From Gnetum montanum (Eukaryota > Streptophyta > Gnetopsida > Gnetales > Gnetaceae): 64,000 nt of DNA. The translations under genes and the position numbers were made by a program. The first letter of the stretch is position 1. Every line of letters starts with the position of its first letter. The notes beneath the pieces are model-generated. The model searched no databases. It saw nothing but the letters and a program-made list of their open reading frames with translations, and had not been told where the DNA came from. The DNA is taken from positions 105,075 through 169,074 of the forward strand of contig MNCI01007630.1 in NCBI GenBank assembly GCA_015680685.1, given 5' to 3'. This document shows, piece by piece, positions 34,590 through 44,880 of the stretch.

Positions 34590-35121
34590 CATTTTAATTT
34601 TTAAGCTTTTGTTGTTTTTTGACTTAGATTTATACGGGAATTGTAACTTGAAAATTTTGAGATGGACGAAAACAGTTGACACTTGTAATTGTACAACATT
34701 GCATGTAAGAAAATTTTGTTGATTTTGAATTTAATTGTAAACACGACATGGCAATTTAAAATGTTTTGGCTTGTTTTTGTTTTTTTTTTTGTTTTTTTTG
34801 TTTTTAAATATAATGCAGAGATGTAATCATAAATGCTAAATGAAAAGGAAAATGAAGTATACGTGCATGAACTAGTTTAAGGCCATTTCGGGCCCTAGTC
34901 GTAAACGAGGGATATTTCGAATGACATGAGTGGATTTTTCTGTTGACCGATCATTGCTGATCGTGGCTACTTTTATGTCGTTGTGGACATGACAGTTTAA
35001 CGCGTAGTTTTAATATATATATATTTTTGTTATACTTTAACGTCATTTCGGACTAACGGTAGTTTAGCGTCATTTCAGACGGGTTATAGTTTAACGTCGT
35101 TTCGGACTGTGCGTGTCGATA
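34590..35121. other. Spacer between extra gene and gag-pro, E7
   Basis: T-rich noncoding gap with the hairpin array 34865-35115. Confidence 0.7.
34865..35115. repeat. Hairpin array, E7 spacer
   Basis: One unit ACTAGTTTAAGGCCATTTCG(GGCC) plus three of the form AGTTTAACGTCATTTCGGAC. The stem changed from GGCC/GGCC to GTC/GAC, keeping pairing. Confidence 0.82.
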
Positions 35122-36480
35122 TTATTGTAATAGTTGTTTGATTTTCTTCTTTTTAATGTTAGGCGATATGTCAACGGGTATGATTCTATATTCAGCGTCC
35201 CCTTCGCTGATCACGTTGAATGGTAACTTGGTCCAAGGGACGTCTGATGGAGTGGCTCCTATGTTAGTGTTTTCAGATGTATCGGTAGTTGTTGCGAATT
35301 CTGTGTTAGTTTCCACTTGAGAAGTTGTATGTACAGTGTCAGATGCAGGCGTTTCTACCTTAGGTGGGTCTTCTTGCATGTTTAAAGGCTTATTGCTTAC
35401 CAGTTGTTGTGCATTTTTATCGTTTCATTTAGGCTCTTCAAGCTCGACCTCCGAGCCTTGGTCCATGTCCACATGGGATGAGATAATAGGCGTAGTGGCT
35501 TCCCTGTGTATGACAATTTCACTGCCTTCATAAGGTAGGTGAATCTCTTGGCGTATAGGGGAGGAGACCGCTCTTAGTTGGGCCAACCAGGGTCTTCCCA
35601 ATATTAGGTTGAATCCTGGCATTTCATCAACCACTAGGAAGTCGACAGATGTAGGGAACTGGTCTCCTGCTATGAAATCCAAGGTTATTGTGCCTTTTAC
35701 CATTACACATGACCCGCTGAATGACTTTAAACATGTAGTTGCAGTTGGTTTAATTAACTCAGTAAGCCCCAATTGTTCAACGATGGGGTATGGTACAACA
35801 TTTGTTGCAGCTCCATCATCTACATGGACCCTATGTATCTTGAACTGGTTTATACGTATCGTTATGAACATGGGGGCTGTTGTTATCTCCCCTATTTTCT
35901 TGTCCACCTTAATGTTGTCATCATGAAAGCTTAAGGGTTTAGGAGTAGTCCTATGAGGCGAGTACATTACCACATGAATGGAGTGTTCATTTGGGGGCAA
36001 GTCCTCGCTTACCGGGATTGACGTTAACATATGTACCAAAGCTTCCCGATGTGTTTGGGATGTTAGAACCAAGTCATACAAGCTTAGTGAAGTGTTCTTT
36101 TGTTTCAATGCTTGGGTGACTTGTGTCAAGGCTATTGCGAAGTCTCTACTGTTGGGGACATTTTTATCGGCGATGACTGGGTTCATTGGGCCCAACAGTT
36201 TTATTTCACGCTTTTTTGATTTGTCATTCTTGTTTGGAACTGTCGTTTTATGTGGTTCATGTTTTTCAAATGATTCACCTTCGTTTCCTGTGTTCGGTTG
36301 GTTGTTAGGTGACGACATAGGTACGGAGTTAAGTGGAGTGGGCTTAGGTGGCGCCACAATTAACCGTTGGCGTTCCTTCTCCACTCGTTCATAGGTAAGC
36401 CTATCTGCTAAGCGTTCTCGTGTGTGACGTGGGGGTGGAGCTGGCCTTAGAGCCTCGGGTTGCCCTGGGATCGTTACCAC
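35122..36480 (-). pseudogene. pro: Protease and C-terminal tail of E7 gag-pro
   Basis: Aspartic protease that would cut Gag and Pol. 35425-36480 is open for 351 codons: LYDLVLTSQTHREALVHMLT, then VHVDDGAATNVVPYPIVEQLG with D-D-G-A at the active site, and FNLILGRPWLAQLRAVSSPI. One stop (near 35423) separates a tail (35122-35379) ending DVPWTKLPF...EYRIIPV. The tail and its own stop also occur in E8 (DVPWSKLPF), so the polyprotein truly ends here and is not fused to RT. Confidence 0.9.
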
Positions 36481-39386
36481 ATACGAAGCTGGGTGGGGTT
36501 GTGGTCGGTCAGTCGGATGTGATTGGGCAGAAGGTTGGCCAGGTACCCTAATGACATAGGGGCTAGATCTGCCTTGCGTTCATGAGGTGGAGGCTTGGTA
36601 ATCATTAGGACTTTCGGGTATCCTAACGACATATTGGGTTGGTTTTGGCGGGGGTTGGACCTCTGCTGTTGCGATTGCTGGTGGTACTCGAACTACGAAT
36701 GGGGCAGGCAGAGTAGGAGGGGTTGGTGCATTTGAGGGAATGACGAGAGGGACATGCACCACGTATGATTTTTCATGCGTCATGATGTTGGATGTGGGTA
36801 CAGCCAAGGGTACTTGGATGACGTATGGCTGCTGGGGGGCACGTGGTGGTCGAGACGTGGGCGTGGACATAGCGGGAGGAATCTGAACTACGGACGGCCT
36901 ATTAGGGGTTTCCTGTTTATATTGGGGGTAGACGGTGTTAATGTTGGGTGTATGGAATCGTCATCAAGGTAGATTGTATTGATGGAGTACGGTGCCTCTT
37001 TGGTGTTTAGGGGGCCTTTATACACACACCTCCATAGCCTGATTCTGTACTTGGACCAGGTTGGCCTCGTCAAAGGTGATTTGGCCATCGTCAATCATTT
37101 GTTGTATATCCTGCTTCAAGGTGAAACAGTAATCCGTACCATGCCCGTTTCGTTGATGGTAGTCGCAAAAGTGATCCATTCTGAAGCCTTTGGGTATGGG
37201 AGGCTCATCCGGCATTGCTAAGCTTGGGTTCTGAACGAGTTGACAGAACTGGTCATGTCTCTGGATGGCCGCAGGGGATAACTGTTTATGTTTCATTAAC
37301 CCAGCTTTCAGGAGTTGATCGAAGAGCTGAGAGGGCTTCATTGGGAAAGGTGTACATTGAGAGGGTTCTTTCCTCTCGAAATTTCACTTACGGTGTGTTG
37401 TTGGGTTCTGTGATGATGATGATTCCAGCGCGGTTGTGGGAATAGGTTTATTATAGTTAGTAGGGGTTACTGGCAGTTTGTTTTGTTGTTGCATCCCCGC
37501 TATTGCCACTATATTTACATTAGCCTTCTCTTTATCTTTTTTAGTGTGTTGATTTTTAAAGGCTAGGTATGCAGGGTCATGGCTATTTTGGGCTGCCTCT
37601 TCTATGTTTTTGATTTGTACAAATGCTCGGTTGAGATTACGTGCATTGAGGTAGTACAACTTGGATTTAAAAAAGTCATTTACGGTCCCTTTTAGAATAG
37701 TAAGCAGGTAGGTCTGGGAGATTGGCTCATGTAGCTCGTTGAGAACAACACTCCACCTCTGAATGAATTTCATTACAGGTTCAAGTGGTGCTTACTTGAC
37801 CTATATGAGGTTGTCCAGTGTGGCCTTGGGTTTCAAGTTGTACTTGAAAATCGTCACAAACTGGTGTAATAAGTCTTCCAAGGAGAAGATGGAATTCCTC
37901 GGTAGGGCCTGGTACCAATCAAGTGCTCTTCCTACGAGGGCCATGGGGAACACTCAGAGAATGGCATGGGGCCATGCTTGAAGCAATGCACATTCTAACC
38001 TAAACGTTATGAGATGTGCATTGGGGTCCATCTCCCCGTTATACTTGGTTAGTGTTGGTAAGGAGACACGTTTGGGCAAGGTTAAGGGTGGGACAGAAGA
38101 GCTGATGGGGTCATCGTGGTAGAAGTCCACTACCTTCAACTCCCCGTCGGTGGCTGTTTGGAGGCGTTTTACCTCATCAGTTAATTCTTACATCAATTTT
38201 TTGGCGTCTGCCTAGTCTTGAGTGCTCGGTGAAGCAACAGGCTAGGGGTGTGGGGCTGTATACAAGTTAGACTGTTGAGTCGTGGGTTGAAAGGCCGAAA
38301 GCTGCACGGTCGGCGATTCTATTTGTGGAAAGTTTACAGTGGGTGGCACTAAGGACGACATGTTATAGGGGAAAGAATGTTGTTGCTGTGGTTGGGGCTA
38401 TACCTAGGGAATATTGGCTGGTGGAATCGTATGGGGTGGCACGTGAGGGTGAGATGGTTGGTGTGACGGTACACCCATCGCTGGCCATTGCCCAACCACG
38501 TTGTGCGAAGGGACTCCCTGTTGGGTTACAACGGTCGAGGGGGCTGCATGCACTTGAATGTGCCAGATGTAATGAGCGGATGTGGATTCTAATATCACGT
38601 GTGGCATCCCTATCACTCGGGGTGGGAATGTCACTCCCACACTATCGTGAGGGGGCGGTGCTTGTGAGGACGGGCCTGTAGTTACAGCGGGGATGATGCG
38701 AGAGGGAATGTGTTGGGTTGGGGGTCGCTCGAGGGAGGAATATGCATTAGCACTGATGTTTCTGGTGGCGGTGCTTGAGCATAGATGAACCTAAGGTGTT
38801 GGAGGGGCATGATCTCCCCTGTACCCAGATGAAACATGGGATTAATGTGTGTTTGCGGACTAAGAGTGTGATAGGAGTCCTCATGTTCAGATTGGGCAGC
38901 GAATTCCTCCTCTTCTTCCATTTGAGGATCCATTGTAGGCCGATCCAACAAGTGGCTCCTTTGTAGGAGGAGCTGTGTGACAAGCTTCGAGTACTGCTCT
39001 AGAATAGGGATTACGTCATACGTGGAACGAATGAACTCGCGTTCCCCCCTGTAAAAAAGTTTGAACTTCCTCTTTACCTCCATTTCAGCTCGGTCTACAG
39101 CCAGGCCAGCATGTATCTTAATACATATGAAATTATACTGATCCTGGGTTATAATGTTGGAGGCTGGGTCTCTCCCTTGCAACCTTAGCGACCGGTAGGG
39201 CCCCGTTGTGGGTTGTACTCCCAGGTGTTCTGCGATAGGCTGTTGGACCACGGTGGTGTTCGTAATGTTGGTGACTTGAGTAGTGGCGGCGGTGGTGTTT
39301 ACAGGATTCATGATGATTGGTTGCGGATATACGACACGGTCTAGAAATGTTAAATTAATGTATTGTGCAAGGTACAACGTATACAC
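36481..39386 (-). pseudogene. gag: gag of E7
   Basis: N-terminal region 38682-39386 (likely start at MNPVNTT near 39311): YRSLRLQGRDPASN, YNFICIKIHAG. Capsid-like region 37384-38139: VDFYHDD, LTKYNGEMDPNAHL, KFIQRWSVVLNELHEPI, FFKSKLYYLN. Knuckle region 37018-37341: CDYHQRNGHGTDYC, a C-x2-H-x4-H-x4-C motif typical of Tat-lineage gag. Linker 36481-37017: at least four PYVVxVP-type repeats. Frame broken in several places. Confidence 0.9.
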
Positions 39387-39926
39387 TTCAGCTAACAGCG
39401 TATAATGACAGCGTATACAGCGTATATGTATGTAGCATATATGGTCAGCGTAGACGAGTCTACGACGTAAGTGGTTCAGCGTATATGCTAGACAACGTAT
39501 ACAGCATCAGGGCACAGCATAAAAGGGTGCAGCATAAAAACAGGATACAGCGTAAAACAAATCTAGGGCGTATAGAATAGTAGGGACAAAGTTGGCGTAC
39601 AGCGTAGATGAGGTCTACGGCATAAAAGGGTATAGTGTCAACAAGTTTATGGCGTAAAATATGTAGCGTAAAATTTATGTAGGGTGTAAGGAAAGTCTGT
39701 AGCGTGAAACGTGATGAATGGTTACCAGCATAAACGCTGGGGATGTAATCGGGAAAACTGTAACAGACACGGCGTAAACACTGATCAGTGTATACGCTGG
39801 ATAGTTTGCGGACGGAGCAGCGTAAACGCTGGAATGTGTTCAAATTAGCAGGAATGATTGTGGTTAGTGGCGTAAATGCTTAACAACGTAAACATTAGAA
39901 AGCTTGCAAGTAAGTTTCAGGCAGAG
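39387..39926 (-). other. gag leader of E7
   Basis: Noncoding. Dense in GCGTAAAC, GCGTATAC and CAGCGTAAA words. No gene. Confidence 0.6.
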
Positions 39927-39944
39927 GACCTCCTTCTAGCACCA
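39927..39944 (-). other. Primer-binding site of E7
   Basis: TGGTGCTAGAAGGAGGTC on the minus strand, 5 nt from the LTR. Confidence 0.82.
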
Positions 39945-39949
39945 ATTTT

Positions 39950-41087
39950 TGTACCACCTGAAATCGTCGGTCTCCGGCTGGAAGGAAATAGAGACCGTGC
40001 GATTGCAGGGCAAGCATAGAAGATCCTACCTTTGCCTGAGGGTGAGCTGGAATGCACGAAGGTAGAGTACCTTGGGTGGTCTGCACGCGGATCAGACAAG
40101 GATTTCCCCAAACGTATACCGAAGTGCTATACGCTGGGTTATACATAAACGGCGTGACGGGCATAAACGAGAGTGTAAAAAGCATAACAGATGCTAACAG
40201 AGCATAAATGTAAACGAGCATAAATAGAAAACATGTAAGAAATTGATATAAACTGTAAACAATGGTGTTACAGAATGAAAGTACAATGCACCGATCTAAC
40301 GCAGTTGTTATGGAACACAAGGCGGACAAAAAGCCCCGGTGGATGCAGGGATGACTCGGTTGGTTCACACTGTAGGCGCAGCGTAGAGACTGTGTGCATA
40401 ACATACAGGATTGTCCAGCGTAAAGGGTTTTTAGCTCTAGTGCACAACGTAATTGTTCTTTGGTATGCTCTGGGATTTTGCCAACCAACCTGGATGAAGT
40501 AGAAAATTGGGGCTTTTATACCGGTTGTTACGCTGGGCTTGGGTTAGGAGACACGTGGCGCATTGACCAGGTGCATACAATTTACAAATATACAATATAT
40601 TACATTTGCTAGGCATATACGCTGCGTCAGGCTGGCGTATATGTTGGATGTGCTGGGCGTGTGTGAACTTGGGTGGAGATGCTATGGATGCTGGGCGTAT
40701 ATGCTGATGGATGCTAGGCATATATGCTGGGGCGTATACGTTGATGGTTGCTGACTTGCTTTAATTCTTACTCTTCAGTGTTGTCTTCATGCTATCTTTG
40801 GAGATTTCATCGTCGGGCGTATGCATCTGTTGTACCTGCCGAGCGTACATGTGAGGCGTGTACGGTGGAGAGTGCCGAGCGTATACGTTGGGCGTATACG
40901 CTGTGGGTGTGAACTTGGGCGTATACGCTGGGCGTATATGCTGGCATAGTATACTTAGTGAAAACTAAGTATTTCGATCCCCAAAGTTGTCATGTGTGAC
41001 ATCAAATGTAGCCGAGGACGTCTGTGGGTCGTAGGGACCTACTTCTTGTTGGACAAGTACCAAGCTCGAAATTTTGGTGGTGTTTCA
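39950..41087 (-). repeat. 5' LTR of E7 (1138 bp)
   Basis: TGTACCACC...GGTGGTGTTTCA, homologous along its length to both E9 LTRs. TATA box at 40513-40520 (minus strand). GCGTATACGC array at about 40610-40945. Confidence 0.92.
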
Positions 41088-42068
41088 CCGATGAGGTAAA
41101 GCGCCTCAAAATTGCAAATGTTGAAGAAGTCAAGGTGATGGATTTTTATCAGGATGATTCAATTAGCTCTTCAATGCCACCATTGACTCTACCCAAAGGA
41201 ATTTTATTGTTTCATTTGACCAAGTATAGCGAAGAGGGAGATCCAAATGCTCACCTAATGACATTCTGATTAGAGTGTCTATTACTTCAGACCTAGCCTC
41301 ATGCAATTCTGCGTGTGTTCGCCATGTCCTTAACTAGAAGAGCCTTAGACTGGTACTGAGCCTTACCATGTAACTCCATATCCTTTCTAGAGGATTTGTT
41401 ACATCAATTTGTTACCCATTTTAAATATAACCTGAAGCTTGAAGCCATGCTAGACAGTCTAATCCAAATAAAACTAGTACCATTAGAGCCCATACAAAAG
41501 TTCATCCAAAAATGGAGCACTGCTCTTAACGAACTTCATGAGCCTATCCCGGAAATGTATTTACTTACAATCCTCAAAAGTGCCATGAATGATTTTGTTA
41601 AGTCAAAACTCTATTATTTGAATGCTTGTACCTTGAGTCAAGCATTTGTCCAAATCAAATACATAGAAGAGGTAGCACAGATGAGTCTAAAATATAACAT
41701 ATGAAGAAAGATAATGACAAGTCTAAAACAATAGTCATAGCAATGGTAGAGAAATTTCGATCCAATAATGTAGGGCAGAAAGGGAAATAACTTGTCACCC
41801 CCACTAGTCACGAAAGAACCACTCCTACATCTATACCTGAACCCTCCTCTACCCAAACTGCTAACACAATTCATACTTATACCTTTGAATGAAAAGAGCC
41901 TGCCTAGTACACACCCTTACCCATGAAGCCTTCACAACTACTAGATCAACTTCTAAAAGTTGGGTTGATTCAACATAAACAAATGTCTCCTACAGCGTTC
42001 CAAAAACATGGTTGATATTGTGAGCTGGTTAAAAACCTAATGTTGGAAACACCTAATGAACCCCCTAT
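41088..42068 (+). pseudogene. gag: gag of E8, first part
   Basis: Begins in mid-gag at the E7 insertion: VMDFYQDDSISSS, HLTKYSEEGDPNAHL, then FVTHFKYNLKLEAM, PIQKFIQKWSTALNELHEPI and FVKSKLYYLN. Ends at LETPNEPPI, where E9 is inserted. The N-terminal gag and 5' LTR are missing. Confidence 0.88.
42064..42068. repeat. Target-site duplication of E9, left copy
   Basis: CCTAT next to the 42069 LTR terminus, identical to CCTAT at 57696-57700. The five bases belong to the gag coding sequence of E8, at the residues P-P-I. Confidence 0.88.
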
Positions 42069-43287
42069 TGTACCGTCCGAAATCGTCGGTCTCTGGTTGG
42101 AAGGAAACAGAGACCGTGGGATCACCGGACGCACACAGAAGACCCTACCTTCGCCTGAGGGTGAGCTGGAATGCACGAAGGCAAAGTACCTTGGGTGGTC
42201 CGCACACGGATTAGACAAGGATTTCCTCGAACATACACCAAAGTACGATACGTTGGGTTATACGTAAACAGCGTAACGGCGTAAACGGAGTGTAAACAAT
42301 GTAAACGATGCAAACAGAGTGTGAATGTAAATAGATGTAAAAAGAATGAGTGCAACAATTAATGGAAATTGTAAGTGGTTATGGGAAGAAAATGTAACAA
42401 TGGCATTACAGAATGAAAGTATAATGCACCTGTCTAATGCAGTTGTGAATGGAACACAAGGCGGACGAAAAGCCTCGATGGATGCAAGGATGACAACAGC
42501 TGGATCACACTATAAGCGTAGTGTAGAGGCTGTCTCCTCAGCATACAGGGTTGTCCAGTGTAAGAGGGTTTTGTGCTCTGGTTTGCAGCGTAATTGCTCT
42601 TTGGTATGATTTCAGATTTTTGCCAGCCGCCCTGGATCAAGTGGAAAATCAGGGCTTTTATACCGGTTGTTACGCTAGACTCGGGTTGGGCAACACGTAG
42701 ACGTTGACCGGGTGCAAAAAGGCATAAAATTTACAAGTGTACAATATATTACATCTGTTGAGTGTATACGTTGTATTAGGCAGGCGTAGACTTTGGGTGT
42801 ATACACTGGATGTGCTGGGCATAGATGCTGTGGACGCTGGGCGTATACGCTGATGGCTGCTGGACGTATACGCCGGGGCGCATACGCTGATGGTTGCCAA
42901 CTTACTTCAATCCTTGCTCTTCAGTGATGTCCTCATGCTGTCTTTGGAGATTTCATCGCTGGGCGTACACATCTATTGCTGTGCATGATGAGCGTACATG
43001 TGAAGTGTGTACGCTGGGCGTATATGCTGAGAATGCCAGGCGTATACGCTAGGCATATATGCTGTGGGTGTGAACTTGGGCCTATACACTGGGCATATAT
43101 GTTGGGCGTATACGCTGTGGGTGTGAACTTGGGCATATATTTTGCCATTGTATACTTAGCAAAAATTAAGTATTTTGATCCCCAAAGTTGCAATGTGTGA
43201 TACCAAATGTAGCCGAGGTCATCTGTGGGTCCTAGGGACCTGCTTCTTGTTGGACCAGTACCAAGCTAGAAATTTTGTGGTGTTTCA
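42069..43287 (-). repeat. 3' LTR of E9 (1219 bp)
   Basis: Partner of the LTR at 56429-57695, with the same termini. It carries a TATA box (minus strand, 42655-42662) and the GCGTATACGC-type array at about 42760-43140. Its inner end abuts a polypurine tract and its outer end abuts the CCTAT duplication. Confidence 0.93.
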
Positions 43288-43304
43288 TTGGCCCCTCTTT
43301 GTTG
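43288..43304 (-). other. Polypurine tract of E9
   Basis: On the minus strand CAACAAAGAGGGGCCAA sits directly upstream of the 3' LTR terminus TGAAACACC. E4 has the same tract before its LTR, and E3 has a similar one (AACAAAGAGAAGCCAT). It would be the plus-strand priming site for reverse transcription. Confidence 0.85.
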
Positions 43305-44414
43305 GCACTTGGAGGAATCGACCCGAGAAGCGTCGACAAAGAAGTGCAAAACACCACAAGCAACTTGATAGAGACTTTGTCCGTTGGCACTTGACTAGAC
43401 GTCATCACACCGCGTTCAGTAGTACATGGGATCAAAAATGTGAAATTTGTAGCTGGTAGGAGGATAGAGATTGTGGGGACTGGTGACTGCTCAAGGAATT
43501 GTGCTGGGGAAAGGGGATGCTTGGATATGCGGCATGCTGATCTTTGTCAATAGCCAGGATTTAGCAAACTTGGAGTTCAAACATGCGATGTGCATCCTTT
43601 GGTGGAACAAGACTCTTGGTTAGTGTTCAAGAGAACTTGTTGGCGAGACCAAAGCCATGGGGGGATGTGTTACATTCTTTGGTGGAACAGGGCCCCTTTT
43701 TAATGTTGAGGGGAGGAGCCTGTTGGCTGAGAGCCAAAGCCATGTAGTCATGTGTTGCATGCTTTGGAGGAACAAGACCCCTTTGTTTAGGGGAATCTGT
43801 TGGCAGAGAGCCAAAGTCATGCAATGAGATATTTTCTAATTGTTCTTGATATGAGTACTTGGTTTCAAGACCACTGCTTTCCCGCCTGGGGCTTATGGGA
43901 AGTGCTCGGGGTCTTGCTCCTTTTTTTTTGGAAGAAGCTTTACTTTGATTTTGTACTCATGCTCAAGTGCTATGCTGTGTGTTGCAACTGCTTTAAAGTG
44001 GTACAGTGTGCAACAATGTGCTCAATGTTTTGAATGTACTGGGTGTGTCCAAGGTGTGACTGAATAAAATGTGTTGGTGAACAGATAGGGAATGAGTCAG
44101 TGAATGGGGATGTACTAGTGAACGGTTTGATTTAGCCTTGCCATGTGGGTTGTGAACATTATCGTATCTTGCTGCTTATGACGAAGTCCATTCTTGTGCG
44201 AAACCTCTAGGTGTCATCCTGCAAACATAACTCCAAGGAGACAAGAAAACCATGAGCGAATAAACGAGCTTAGACTTACATGGCAGCAGATGACACAAAG
44301 ATGCTGAAGGAGACTGCAGGCACTGTATGTAGATGACAGCAATGTCCATAAGATCATCGGATTGCGAGCGATGCAGTGACTCTGATGAACGTGGCGGCGG
44401 ATTGATGAACCAGA
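43305..44414 (-). other. 3' untranslated region of E9
   Basis: No coding sequence recognised. It contains three head-to-tail copies of an ~82-nt unit (43583-43822) with the word TTTGGTGGAACAAGA or close variants. The part next to the LTR is homologous to 28899-29010 of E4. Confidence 0.6.
43583..43822. repeat. Three ~82-nt tandem repeats in the 3' region of E9
   Basis: Each unit has CTTTGGTGGAACAAGACC-like, CTGTTGGC and GAGCCAAAGCCATG words in the same order. No function recognised. Confidence 0.75.
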
Positions 44415-44800
44415 AATGAACTTGCTAGTTTATAGTCTTAGCAAACTATCATGGGTTAGTTTTATGTCATAACCCGTTGGACATTGCCTGTTTAGCATCG
44501 TGGCGAACGTTACATTGCCAGTTTCTAGTCTTAGAGGACCGTGAAGAGGTAATCTAGTTTATAGTCTTAGTAGACTCTTATGGTTGTGACGGTGGCAGTT
44601 TATTGTCATGCTAGACGGGTGCTAGTTTATCATCAGTGCGGACACTGTGGGGTATCAGTTTATTGTCATGATGCAAGGACAGTTGTGGTGTCAGTTTTAA
44701 CTCGTAACCCAGGACTGTTCTATGGTATCAGTTTACCGTCATGATTCCAGGACGAGCTGTGGTATCAATTTATAGTCGTGATTCCAAGACTTGCACATAC
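44415..44800. repeat. Hairpin array 3' of pol, E9
   Basis: About eleven degenerate units of the form AGTTTATAGTCTTAGTAGACT, spaced 25-35 bp. The AGTCT/AGACT arms pair in the best units. It occupies the same position as the array in E4 (30215-30510) and the reverse-oriented array of E2 (13966-14215). Confidence 0.78.
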
Positions 44801-44880
44801 CTGAGCTTGTATTCAAACATAGAACGGTTTCAAGAACAAGTGATTGGTTGGATTGGCAAGCTCGTTTCCATCCATGTTAG

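Larger units (their letters stand above)
32860..41087 (-). mobile_element. E7: gag-pro half of a family member
   Basis: 5' LTR 39950-41087, primer site 39927-39944, leader, gag-pro 39386-35122, spacer hairpins, extra gene on the + strand (32860-34589). The left part (exons 1-3 of the extra gene, pol, 3' LTR) is missing: the sequence joins the E6 primer site at about 32860. The right terminus interrupts gag of E8; flank CCGAT. Confidence 0.85.

Noticed and set aside
35978-36394. 138-codon + strand open frame
   Set aside because: It is the exact complement of the E7 protease/gag linker coding region; protein motifs lie on the minus strand.
39895-40488. 197-codon minus-strand open frame
   Set aside because: It spans the primer site and LTR of E7 and is not conserved as a protein in the E9 LTRs.
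44415-44800. CRISPR-like regularly spaced repeats
   Set aside because: Units are degenerate, spacing varies, the genome is a plant, and the same arrays mark gene junctions of the transposon.
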